NCBI RefSeq assembly: GCF_937903345.1
Contig: NZ_CALCZQ010000030.1
Coordinates: 372,001-436,000, forward strand
Direction: 5' to 3'
Length of the DNA stretch: 64,000 nucleotides
From: an uncultured Emticicia sp.
Lineage (GTDB): Bacteria > Bacteroidota > Bacteroidia > Cytophagales > Spirosomataceae
Shown: positions 6,910 through 15,005 of the stretch, piece after piece
How positions within the stretch are numbered: the stretch's first letter is position 1
Layout of the letters: each line of letters starts with the position of its first letter
Notes under the pieces: generated by a model
What the model was told of the DNA's origin: nothing
What the model saw: the letters and a program-made list of their open reading frames with translations, nothing else
The model's database searches: none
Program-made: the position numbers and the translations under genes

Positions 6910-9477
6910 ATGAAAAAACTTTTAAATTCAATACTGTTTTTAGGTGCAATTCTTTTGCCCTTTTTCGGTTCGGCTCAAGACAAGCCTATTATCAACGCCA
7001 CCGTTTCGGGTAAAGTGTTGGATGAGATTACAAATGAAGTACTCATTGGTGCCACCGTTTCAATTAAAGGTACAACCAATGGTGCTTCCACTGATGCAAA
7101 TGGAGATTTTGCCCTGATTACCGGTCAAAAATTGCCTTTTACGCTTATTGTTACTTATGTAGGATACGTAAAAAAAGAAATCGTGATTAATGAAAGTAAA
7201 GTAACTATCAAACTTAACCAAGATGTGAATAAATTGGCTGATGTGGTGGTCTCATCGCGTCGCCGTCAGGAGGCGGTGCAAGATATTCCGATTCCAATTT
7301 CTGTTATTCGTGGGGCTGCGGCCGAAGATGCTGGGGCATTCAACGTAAATCGTTTGAAAGAACTCGTTCCGACAGTTCAGCTTTACGCTTCAAACGCACG
7401 AAATACAACTTTAAATATTCGAGGTTTAGGTTCGACGTTTGGTTTGACCAACGATGGTATTGACCCAGGCGTAGGTTTTTATGTCGATGGCGTGTATTAT
7501 GCTCGTCCAGCCGCTACTGCTCTCGACTTTGTTGACATCGATCGTGTGGAGGTCTTACGAGGGCCACAAGGAACACTTTTTGGCAAAAACACAACGGCTG
7601 GTGCTTTCAATATTACTACTCGTGAAGCAAGTTTCGACCCAACTGCCAGTTTTGAATTGAGCTACGGAAACTATGGCTATATTCAAGCAAAAGGTTCACT
7701 TTCGGGGCCATTAAGCAAAAAATTAGCAGCAAGAATGTCTTTTTCAGGTACGCAACGTGACGGTCTATTTTACAACATAAAGACCCAACAAAACATGAAT
7801 GATATTAATAATCTTGGTGTGAGAGGGCAGTTATTATATACGCCAACGGATAAAATTAAAATCACTTTCATTGCCGATCTTACGAACCAAAAGCCAACTG
7901 GTTATGGTTGGCCTGTGGCTGGTGTTGTAGTAACTAAACGTGCAGCCTATCGTCAGTTTGATGCCATTATTAAAGACCTAAATTATAAATTGCCATACAG
8001 CAGTCCATTTGAGAGAATTGTTGACCTTGATACGCCATCAAAGGCCGATAATCAACTGGGTGGGGTCTCATTGAATGCTGATATTAAAATTGGTAATGGC
8101 ACTTTAACCTCAACTTCGGCGTGGCGTTATTGGAGATGGATTCCGCTGAATGACCGTGACTACACGGGCTTACCGATTTTTACAATCTCTTCAGGAAATT
8201 CTGTGCATGAACAATTATCGCAAGAAATTCGCTATTCAGGAAAAATCTCTTCAAAATTGAGTGGAGTTGTGGGCGTTTTTGGCTTGTGGCAAGATTTGAA
8301 TTCAGACCCTGTCCAGACCGAAGAAGCAGGTTCGGCACAATGGCGTTTTGCTCAAAGTTCAACAAGTGCTTTATGGAAAACCGCAGGTTTGCTTGATAAC
8401 TTTGGTATTCGTACAACTAACCGAATTCAAAGCACAAGTCTAGCAGCTTTCAGTCAAGCGGATTGGTCAATCACTGAAAAACTACATGTTTTGCCGGGTA
8501 TCAGATATAATTATGATAAGAAAACCGCTAATTATAAAAGAGAAACCTACGGTGGACTCCAAACAAATGATGCCGCTCTGATTGCCCTCAAAAACGCGGT
8601 TTATACCAATCAAGCATTCGATACAGAAGCATCCGAAGGAAATTTTTCGGGACAACTCACTTTGCAATATAAAATTAATAAAAATATTAACAGTTTTGCC
8701 ACATATTCGCTTAGTTATAAGCCAGTTGGCGTTAATATTGGTGGTTTGCCAACCGCCAGCGGACGAGTTTTGGTTGAACTCGCAGAGGTAAAACCAGAAT
8801 TTGTGAAACACATTGAAGTAGGTTTTAAAACAAAACCATCATCTAATTCTGTCTTAAATATCATAATCTTTAATGATGAAATAAAGGATTATCAAACGCA
8901 AGTGCAAACGCCCGAACCTGGGGTTAATAGGGGGTATTTAGCAAACGCCGAAAAAGTAAGAGTAAGAGGAGTGGAGGTAGATGGAAATATTAGAATAAAT
9001 AATCATTTTACTTTCAATGCTGCATTGGCCTATACTGATGGAAAATATGTTTCATTCACTAACGCACCAGTACCATTAGAAGAAGTCGGAGGAACTCAGG
9101 CTTTCAAAGATGTTTCGGGCGGACGCTTACCCGGAATTTCAAAATGGTCGGGTTCGTTTGGGGCCGAAGCAACTACTAAAGGAAAACTGCTGGGCTTAAA
9201 AGGTAATTATTTTGCCGCTTTGGATGTCTATTTTCGATCGGAATTTTCATCAAGTCCATCGCCTTCTCAATTCTTAAATATTGATGGATATTATCTGCTC
9301 AATGGTCGAATTGGTTTCAGAGCATCAAATGGTATTTCACTTTTTGTTTGGGGTAGAAACCTTGCCAACAAAGACTATTTCGAGCAATTATTGGCTGCCC
9401 CAGGCAGTGCTGGTCAATACGCAGGTATTCTGGGCGACCCTCGTACTTATGGTACGACCCTTCGTTATTCGTTTTAA
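6910..9477 (+). CDS. TonB-dependent receptor with CarboxypepD_reg domain (siderophore/FecA-like)
   Basis: 855 residues: signal peptide (cleavage near FGSAQ), a carboxypeptidase-regulatory-like domain at about 28-105 (GKVLDEITNEVLIGATVSIK), plug at about 115-225 (VQDIPIPISVIRGAAAEDAG, then FYVDGVYYARPAATALDFVD and VEVLRGPQGTLFGKNTTAGA), and a barrel ending in TTLRYSF with the usual terminal Phe. The plug and barrel most resemble the iron-complex receptors shared with Proteobacteria, not the SusC type, and no SusD partner follows. The substrate is therefore probably a small chelate or vitamin. A 190-nt leader with a short ORF and hairpins precedes it. A terminator follows at 9488-9519, so it is transcribed alone. 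Confidence 0.9.
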   Translation: MKKLLNSILFLGAILLPFFGSAQDKPIINATVSGKVLDEITNEVLIGATVSIKGTTNGASTDANGDFALITGQKLPFTLIVTYVGYVKKEIVINESKVTIKLNQDVNKLADVVVSSRRRQEAVQDIPIPISVIRGAAAEDAGAFNVNRLKELVPTVQLYASNARNTTLNIRGLGSTFGLTNDGIDPGVGFYVDGVYYARPAATALDFVDIDRVEVLRGPQGTLFGKNTTAGAFNITTREASFDPTASFELSYGNYGYIQAKGSLSGPLSKKLAARMSFSGTQRDGLFYNIKTQQNMNDINNLGVRGQLLYTPTDKIKITFIADLTNQKPTGYGWPVAGVVVTKRAAYRQFDAIIKDLNYKLPYSSPFERIVDLDTPSKADNQLGGVSLNADIKIGNGTLTSTSAWRYWRWIPLNDRDYTGLPIFTISSGNSVHEQLSQEIRYSGKISSKLSGVVGVFGLWQDLNSDPVQTEEAGSAQWRFAQSSTSALWKTAGLLDNFGIRTTNRIQSTSLAAFSQADWSITEKLHVLPGIRYNYDKKTANYKRETYGGLQTNDAALIALKNAVYTNQAFDTEASEGNFSGQLTLQYKINKNINSFATYSLSYKPVGVNIGGLPTASGRVLVELAEVKPEFVKHIEVGFKTKPSSNSVLNIIIFNDEIKDYQTQVQTPEPGVNRGYLANAEKVRVRGVEVDGNIRINNHFTFNAALAYTDGKYVSFTNAPVPLEEVGGTQAFKDVSGGRLPGISKWSGSFGAEATTKGKLLGLKGNYFAALDVYFRSEFSSSPSPSQFLNIDGYYLLNGRIGFRASNGISLFVWGRNLANKDYFEQLLAAPGSAGQYAGILGDPRTYGTTLRYSF

Positions 9478-9487
9478 TAAGATTTGT

Positions 9488-9519
9488 GTCACTCCATTTT
9501 TGTCGAAAGATGGAGTGAC
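9488..9519 (+). terminator. Intrinsic terminator after the TonB receptor
   Basis: Perfect 10-bp stem GTCACTCCAT/ATGGAGTGAC with a 12-nt loop, 10 nt after the stop codon. The trailing sequence is only moderately T-rich. Confidence 0.7.
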
Positions 9520-9597
9520 TTGATTTAAAATGTCAATGTTTTGCCCAAATAAATAGGTTTTTTTTATTAATTTCGGCTTTTAAATATAATATTTCAT

Positions 9598-10491
9598 ATG
9601 AAAAAAAATCAAACCCAATTTAGTTTTTTAGGAGTTTTAGCTTCGATAATCTTATTTTCTTTTAGCATCAAAACTGATGATTCGGACTACGAAAAAGAAA
9701 TAAAAGCGTGGCATAAAAATCGTATTGAAGGACTAAAAAAAGAAAATGGTTGGCTGAATTTGGCGGGTTTGTTTTGGCTCGAAGAAGGTAGAAATTCTTT
9801 TGGAGGAAACGCCGAAAACAAAATTATTTTCCCAAAAGATAGAAGCAATGCCTTTTTGGGTGATATAATTTTATCGAATGGAGAAGTTTTTGTAGAAACA
9901 AAAGCCGATGCTGAGGTTTTTAATGAAAATGATAAAGTTGAAAAATTAAAAGTTTTTCCTGCCGAAAAACCTATCGTGCTGAAACATAATACTTTACGTT
10001 GGTTTGTGATAAAACGTGGCGAACGCTACGCCATCCGATTGCGAGATTTAGAAAGCCCATTTTTGAAAGAATTTCATGGAATTGAAACCTTCATAGTTGA
10101 CTCCAAATGGAAGCTAAAAGCCAAGTTTGTACCAACGGCAGGCAAGAAAATTGCCATTTTGGACATAACTGGTCAAACTTCACAACAAGATTCGCCTGGC
10201 GTTTTGGTCTTCACAATTGCAGGAAAAGAATATAAATTAGATGCTTTGACCGAGGGTGAAGAGTTTTTCATCATCTTCGGCGATAAAACCAATAAGAAAG
10301 AAACCTACGGAGCGGGTAGATTTGTATATGCTACCAAGCCCGATGCCGAAGGATATACTTTTCTCGATTTCAACAAAGCCTATAACCCACCTTGTGCTTT
10401 TACACCTTATGCCACTTGTCCGTTGCCACCGAAGCAAAATCTTTTACCGATTGAGATAAAGGCTGGCGAGAAAAACTACGGACACCATTGA
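9598..10491 (+). CDS. DUF1684 family protein
   Basis: 297 residues with an N-terminal signal or anchor (LGVLASIILFSFS). The family signatures are clear: WLNLAGLFWLEEGRNSFG at about 46-63, RYAIRLRDLESPFLKEF in the middle, and a C-terminus with FDFNKAYNPPCAFTPYATCP-like content followed by PLPPKQNLLPIEIKAGEK. DUF1684 members are exported proteins of unknown biochemical role, usually found alone or near stress and redox genes. It is followed after 33 nt by a DUF2490 gene and then an Rrf2 regulator, probably one transcript. I cannot assign a reaction. Confidence 0.85.
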   Translation: MKKNQTQFSFLGVLASIILFSFSIKTDDSDYEKEIKAWHKNRIEGLKKENGWLNLAGLFWLEEGRNSFGGNAENKIIFPKDRSNAFLGDIILSNGEVFVETKADAEVFNENDKVEKLKVFPAEKPIVLKHNTLRWFVIKRGERYAIRLRDLESPFLKEFHGIETFIVDSKWKLKAKFVPTAGKKIAILDITGQTSQQDSPGVLVFTIAGKEYKLDALTEGEEFFIIFGDKTNKKETYGAGRFVYATKPDAEGYTFLDFNKAYNPPCAFTPYATCPLPPKQNLLPIEIKAGEKNYGHH

Positions 10492-10524
10492 GATAGATTA
10501 ATCTTCTAAAACTAATAAAATCCT

Positions 10525-11274
10525 ATGAAAAGCAGAATTTTACTCGCTTTGATGCTATGCTCATGCCCGATTTTTGCCCAAACTACACGGGTTGTGCAAG
10601 ATGAAGAACAACTTTGGCTCGGATATTTCAATCAAACTCGCCTAACTGATCAATGGGGAATTTGGTTTGATACACATTTTCGTACAACCGAACATTTTAT
10701 CAAAGAGCCATCGAGATTTCTAGGTCGTTTGGGGGTGATGTGCTACATAAACGACGATTTAAAGTTTACGAATGCTTATAATTATGCTCATCATTTTCCC
10801 GAAGAAGGACACGCCAATGTTGCTCAACCCGAACACCGAATTTGGCACCAACTACAGTTGCATACGAAATACGGAAAAGTCCGAACCATGCAGTGGATTC
10901 GATTGGAAGAGCGTTTCAGACGAAAAATAAAAAACGATAATGAGCTTGCTGATGGCTATAGATTCGATGAGCGAATAAGAGCAAATATGCTGGTCAATAT
11001 TCCATTGAGCCAAAAAGGTATTGTGCCAAAGACTTTTTCTGCTATTTTGAATGATGAAATCATGGTAAATTTATCAAAAAACAATGTTTATAATGTTTTC
11101 GACCAAAATCGTTTTTTTGTTGGGCTGGCCTATAACATTGATTCTCACTCAAATTTTCAATTCGGCTACATGAATGTTTACCAACAATTGGCTGCGGGAA
11201 ATAAATTCAGAAATATCAATAGTATCAGACTTTTCTATTTTCAAAACCTTGATTTTAGAAAGAAAAAGCATTGA
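10525..11274 (+). CDS. DUF2490 outer-membrane-like protein
   Basis: 249 residues with a signal peptide ending CPIFAQ. The body alternates aromatic and polar residues in strand-like runs (DQWGIWFDTHFRTTEHF, FVGLAYNIDSHSNFQFGYMN) and ends in RLFYFQNLDF, as in small outer-membrane beta-barrels. DUF2490 is widespread in Bacteroidota and has no assigned function. It sits between the DUF1684 gene and an Rrf2 regulator whose start is only 4 nt after this stop. Confidence 0.85.
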   Translation: MKSRILLALMLCSCPIFAQTTRVVQDEEQLWLGYFNQTRLTDQWGIWFDTHFRTTEHFIKEPSRFLGRLGVMCYINDDLKFTNAYNYAHHFPEEGHANVAQPEHRIWHQLQLHTKYGKVRTMQWIRLEERFRRKIKNDNELADGYRFDERIRANMLVNIPLSQKGIVPKTFSAILNDEIMVNLSKNNVYNVFDQNRFFVGLAYNIDSHSNFQFGYMNVYQQLAAGNKFRNINSIRLFYFQNLDFRKKKH

Positions 11275-11278
11275 AATT

Positions 11279-11689
11279 ATGATTTCTAAAAAGACAAAAT
11301 ACGCCCTTAAAGCACTCCGAATTTTGGCAACACATTTTGGCGAAAACTCCCCAATGACTGTACCAGATATTATTGCCGAAGAAAGTTTGCCTCGCCGATT
11401 TTTGGAATCAATTCTGCTTGATTTGCGTCGAGGAGGAATTTTACAAAGTTCACAAGGCAAAAACGGTGGATATTTCTTGAAAGAACCACCCAATCAAATT
11501 CCATTGGCTCGTTTGATTCGATTAATAGATGGCCCAATTGCCCCAACGCTTTGTGTTTCATTGCATTTTTATGGAAAATGCGATGATTGCATAAGCGAAG
11601 AAGCCTGTAAAATTCGTCCGTTGATGATGAAAGTGCGTGATGCCAATCTGAATGTTTACGAGAACATTACTTTGGCAGATATGCTTTAA
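11279..11689 (+). CDS. Rrf2 family transcriptional regulator
   Basis: 136 residues from the ATG at 11279; the reading frame extends upstream into the DUF2490 gene but that part is not Rrf2-like. The winged-helix domain fills the first 70 residues (KTKYALKALRILATHF, LPRRFLESILLDLRRGGIL, GKNGGYFLKEP). A cysteine group follows at C92, C101, C104 and C110, which in this family can hold an Fe-S cluster or sense oxidants, though the spacing is not that of IscR. It probably controls its own operon or iron-sulfur/redox genes elsewhere. Confidence 0.88.
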   Translation: MISKKTKYALKALRILATHFGENSPMTVPDIIAEESLPRRFLESILLDLRRGGILQSSQGKNGGYFLKEPPNQIPLARLIRLIDGPIAPTLCVSLHFYGKCDDCISEEACKIRPLMMKVRDANLNVYENITLADML

Positions 11690-11851
11690 TTTTTTATCGA
11701 ACTTGTCCATATTAAAACTAAAATACAAATCGAAATTAATTTTGCCCTTAAACCAACTAAACTAATTAATTAATTTTTTGGGGTTTGTTGAACGACAAAC
11801 TTAAATCATCAAATCGAAAAGGTTTGTTAGCTATAAATGTTTGCGGAGATT

Positions 11852-11990
11852 CTACATAATCCATGTAGCGGTTCGACCGAGTAATCGCTTTACCCAGCCA
11901 TGAGACTTACTTTATTAATTGAATAATTAAGGTCATAAACTATTAACGAAATAGTAAAGGTCTCATAAGCCATGATAGATGATTCGAACC
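11852..11990. ncRNA. Possible structured RNA or multi-stem element in a 437-bp gap
   Basis: Several complementary segments nest in 140 bases: CTACAT/ATGTAG (11852-11868), GGTTCGA at 11870-11876 pairing with TCGAACC at 11984-11990, GAGAC/GTCTC (11902-11906 with 11960-11964) extended by CTTTA/TAAAG, and inside it two small hairpins, TTAATT-GAAT-AATTAA (11915-11930) and CTATT-AACGA-AATAG. The rest of 11690-12126 has only a small hairpin GTTTG...CAAAC near 11783. I do not recognise an Rfam family. Either strand is possible. Chance folding in AT-rich DNA is the main alternative, but the long-range GGTTCGA/TCGAACC pair argues against it. Confidence 0.35.
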
Positions 11991-12126
11991 CACCCACGAC
12001 AATTGAGCCATTCGTTTGGTGATTTTGTTGTATTTCTGCTCTGAGTAGATATATCATTTATCTACTCCGACTATTTTTTATACGAAATATATTATCTTTA
12101 CGCACCTTAATAATAAATTGTACAAC

Positions 12127-12996
12127 ATGAAGAAAGTATATCTCAGTGATTCGGGGCCGAAAGTATCGGAAGCCATTTATGGATTTTGGCGTTGGGAAAA
12201 TTTAGAAAATACTCCAGCCAAAATGGAGCAAATCATTAATTTATGCTTAGAATTGGGCATAAATACCTTCGACCACGCCGATATTTATGGCGATTTTACC
12301 ATCGAAGAGCAATTCGGAAAAATCATTGCCAATAAATCTTTCAAGCGTGAAGACATCGTGCTTTTTGGTAAATGTGGTATTCGCAAGAATGGGAAAGTAA
12401 CGTATTTTGATAACTCTCATAATTATATCCTAAGTAGCGTTGAAAGTTCACTGAAAAAACTTAAAACCGATTATTTAGATATTTTCTTACTGAATCAAAG
12501 TGATTTTTTAGCTGACCCAGAACAAACAGCCATGACTTTGGCCGAAATCGTTAATTCAGGGAAAGTAAAACACATTGGAGTTGCTAATTTTACGGCATTC
12601 CAACACCAATTATTGGCTTCTTATCTCACGATTCCAATCGTGACGAATCATATCGAACTAAATTTAATGAATATCTCGGCTATCGAAGATGGTCGTCTGG
12701 ATTTTATCAAGCAAAGTTTCAGCAAACCTTTAGCTTGGGCTCCGCTAGCTGGTGGTGAAATATTAGAAGGAAAAGATGGAAAATCGTCGGTTTTGAAAAC
12801 AAAATTGGAAGCAATCGGTAAAAAATATGAAGCCAATGTAGAGCAAACGGCCGTTGCATGGTTAATGCAATTGGGTACTTTACCAATCATTGGTTCATTA
12901 TCGGAAGCTCGTATTCGCAACGCTGCCAGTGCCTCAGATATTAAATTAGGCCGTGAAGATTGGTACGATATTTACCAAACTTCGGTGGCATCTTAA
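12127..12996 (+). CDS. Aldo/keto reductase (YdhF-like)
   Basis: 289 residues from the ATG at 12127 (a TTG three codons earlier is possible). The (beta/alpha)8 family is clear: GINTFDHADIYGDF carries the catalytic Asp49 and Tyr54, Lys82 is in LFGKCGI, and GVANFTAFQHQLLAS and IPIVTNHIELNL follow. The tetrad histidine is replaced: LLNQSD has Asn123 where most members have His. It should reduce carbonyls with NAD(P)H in the cytoplasm, with substrate unknown. It is 97 nt upstream of yggS on the same strand; the gap is filled with degenerate repeats. Confidence 0.88.
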   Translation: MKKVYLSDSGPKVSEAIYGFWRWENLENTPAKMEQIINLCLELGINTFDHADIYGDFTIEEQFGKIIANKSFKREDIVLFGKCGIRKNGKVTYFDNSHNYILSSVESSLKKLKTDYLDIFLLNQSDFLADPEQTAMTLAEIVNSGKVKHIGVANFTAFQHQLLASYLTIPIVTNHIELNLMNISAIEDGRLDFIKQSFSKPLAWAPLAGGEILEGKDGKSSVLKTKLEAIGKKYEANVEQTAVAWLMQLGTLPIIGSLSEARIRNAASASDIKLGREDWYDIYQTSVAS

Positions 12997-13050
12997 ACAG
13001 AGTGCTGAGTTTTGAATTCTGAGTTACCAACTCATTTTTAACTCTAAACT

Positions 13051-13092
13051 CAGAACTCTAAATCGCACGGGCGACCCCGTCAGAACTCTAAA
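13051..13092. repeat. GC-rich 18-bp island between two 12-bp direct repeats
   Basis: CAGAACTCTAAA occurs at 13051-13062 and again at 13081-13092, flanking TCGCACGGGCGACCCCGT (13063-13080). This looks like an insertion with target duplication, placed 1 bp before the yggS start codon, so it has supplied the current ribosome-binding region. The surrounding 60 bp is itself repetitive (GAGTT/AACTC motifs), so slippage is an alternative. The island resembles the one that breaks the RAYT gene at 1915-1931. Confidence 0.55.
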
Positions 13093-13093
13093 C

Positions 13094-13774
13094 ATGGCAA
13101 TTGTAGAAAATATTCGGTTCATCGAAAAAGAAATTGAAGGGAAAGATGTAACGTTGGTGGCTGTATCGAAAACCAAGCCTGTAGAAATGCTGATGGAAGC
13201 CTATAATGCTGGTTTTAAGTGTTTCGGCGAAAACTATGTGCAGGAATTGGTTGATAAACATGAAGCGATGCCAAAGGACATTGAATGGCATTTTATTGGT
13301 CATTTACAATCGAATAAGGTGAAATATATTGCTCCATTCGTGAGTTTGATTCATTCGGTAGATAGTTTTAAATTATTGCAAGAAATCAACAAACAAGCGG
13401 CCAAGCATAACCGAGTGATTGATTGTTTATTGCAGATTTATATTGCTGAAGAAGACACCAAAAGCGGTATGACTGAAGTGGAATGTTTGGAGATTTTGAA
13501 AACCGAAATGTTGGAAAAACTACCAAATGTACGAATCGTAGGCCTTATGGGCATGACAACCCTTACCGAAGACGAAACTCAAATCAGAAAGGAGTTCAAG
13601 AAGCTGAAAGATTTTTATCAATCATTAACCATTAATAATTCACCCACAGCGGCGGCAGCATTCACCATTCTTTCCATGGGCATGAGTGGCGATTACGGTA
13701 TTGCCATCGAAGAAGGTAGCAGCATGATTCGAGTTGGTAGCAAGATTTTTGGCGGTAGAATTTATCAAAAATAG
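13094..13774 (+). CDS. yggS: YggS-family pyridoxal-phosphate homeostasis protein
   Basis: 226 residues, the usual length. The PLP lysine is K26 in LVAVSKTKP. Other family signatures: GFKCFGENYVQEL, WHFIGHLQSNKVK, SLIHSVDS, GLMGMTT, LSMGMSGDYGIAIEEGSSMI and RVGSKIFGGR near the C-terminus. The protein is a single alanine-racemase-like barrel that binds PLP and keeps B6 vitamers and amino-acid pools balanced. It is not a racemase. It is terminated by the bidirectional hairpin at 13781-13810. Confidence 0.95.
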   Translation: MAIVENIRFIEKEIEGKDVTLVAVSKTKPVEMLMEAYNAGFKCFGENYVQELVDKHEAMPKDIEWHFIGHLQSNKVKYIAPFVSLIHSVDSFKLLQEINKQAAKHNRVIDCLLQIYIAEEDTKSGMTEVECLEILKTEMLEKLPNVRIVGLMGMTTLTEDETQIRKEFKKLKDFYQSLTINNSPTAAAAFTILSMGMSGDYGIAIEEGSSMIRVGSKIFGGRIYQK

Positions 13775-13780
13775 ATAATT

Positions 13781-13810
13781 TTTGTGACACATTTTTTAAT
13801 GTGTCACAAA
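13781..13810. terminator. Bidirectional terminator between convergent yggS and ygiD-like genes
   Basis: Perfect 12-bp stem TTTGTGACACAT/ATGTGTCACAAA with a 6-nt T-rich loop, lying between two convergent stops 41 bp apart. Confidence 0.8.
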
Positions 13811-13815
13811 TTGAA

Positions 13816-14640
13816 TCAACCCACCTGAAAACATCTCATACTGATACTTCCCATTTCCATACCTTCGTAAGTATATTTGATAGCTTCATTTGGATGAATC
13901 AAACCCGTACTATAAACCATCGGTAAATAATGGTCGAGAGATGGATGAGCCATTTGTCCAACTTGGCCAAATGCCTTGAAATCTGCCAAATCTGCAAATT
14001 GGCGATTATCCAGTTTATTCTTTACGATTGTATCAAATTCAACTGCCCAATCATAAGAACTTGGATTGGTTTCTCCCCATTTAACTTGACGAAGATTATG
14101 TACGATATTTCCGCTCGAAAGTATCAAAACGCCTTTATTTCTTAGGTTTTGTAATTCTTTTGCCAACTCATAATGATATTGCGGTGGTTTCGAGAAATCA
14201 ATGCTCATCTGAAAAGTTGGAATATTGGCAGCAGGATAAATATGACGCAATACTGACCAAGCACCATGGTCGAGTCCCATTTGGTGTTCTTCCAAAATAT
14301 TGATAGATTTTACTGCTTTAATCACCTCATTAGCCATTTCTGGCGAGCCTTTCGGTTCGTAGTTTACTTTGTATAATTCATCAGGAAATCCACCAAAATC
14401 ATAAATTGTTTTTGGAAAAGGATTGACCGAAACATACGTTTTATTCATCGTAAGCCAGTGAGCCGAAATCACCAAAATGGCTTTTGGTGTTTCGATAGTT
14501 TTGCCCAAAAGAGTTAAACTATCAGTAAATTGATTATCTGCCAAGGCATTCATCGGGCTACCGTGACCGATAAACACAACAGGCATTTTATCTGATTTCG
14601 GAAATTCGTCCGAAATGTTTTTTAATTCTTGTAAGTTCAT
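13816..14640 (-). CDS. ygiD: 4,5-DOPA-extradiol-dioxygenase family protein (YgiD)
   Basis: 274 residues, close to E. coli YgiD. LigB-type class III extradiol dioxygenase. Metal-ligand or catalytic histidines are visible: H26 in FIGHGSPMN, H61 in VISAHW, H125 in LDHGAWSVLRHIYP and H181 in SSGNIVHNL. It opens a catechol ring using Fe(II) or Zn(II) in the cytoplasm; the physiological substrate in bacteria is usually unclear. It is a single-gene transcript with its own upstream region. Confidence 0.92.
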   Translation of the reverse strand: MNLQELKNISDEFPKSDKMPVVFIGHGSPMNALADNQFTDSLTLLGKTIETPKAILVISAHWLTMNKTYVSVNPFPKTIYDFGGFPDELYKVNYEPKGSPEMANEVIKAVKSINILEEHQMGLDHGAWSVLRHIYPAANIPTFQMSIDFSKPPQYHYELAKELQNLRNKGVLILSSGNIVHNLRQVKWGETNPSSYDWAVEFDTIVKNKLDNRQFADLADFKAFGQVGQMAHPSLDHYLPMVYSTGLIHPNEAIKYTYEGMEMGSISMRCFQVG

Positions 14641-15005
14641 ATTTTTAAAAGGTTAAGTACTTAGACGAAATGAGACATTAGACAAAACACTAAAATCAAG
14701 AATTTACATCATTTTAATTTGTCTAATTACTTACACCTTAAGAATTTTTAAAAACTTTACGTTTTTTAGCATAGGTGTCTTTGTTTGAAGATATTTAAAA
14801 TACTATTTGTTTTTTTGTAACTAAAATACATATTTTATTGAACTTTTTGTTATTTGGCATAAGTTAATCATTGAATCTTAATTACATACAATAACATTGT
14901 ATGTATATACAACTAATTTTATGAACCCAAAGTTCCCTCAGTTTTTATTTTTTAATTACCTTCACAAAATAATCATAATAATTGCTTCAAACTTCTTTTT
15001 TAAAA
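14641..15005. other. 365-bp AT-rich gap with one operator-like palindrome
   Basis: Between divergent genes. The only clear structure is TACATACAAT-AAC-ATTGTATGTA (14883-14905), listed separately. No coding frame. Confidence 0.6.
14883..14905. promoter_or_regulatory. Perfect 23-bp palindrome, possible operator
   Basis: Arms TACATACAAT and ATTGTATGTA around AAC, about 100 bp upstream of the DUF3472 lipoprotein gene. The length and short spacer fit a dimeric repressor site. No regulator gene is adjacent, so the binder is unknown. Confidence 0.4.

Noticed and set aside
11970..12000. tRNA T-arm-like GGGTTCGAATC on the minus strand
   Set aside because: No acceptor or anticodon stem can be built around it, so not a tRNA; kept only as part of the structured element.
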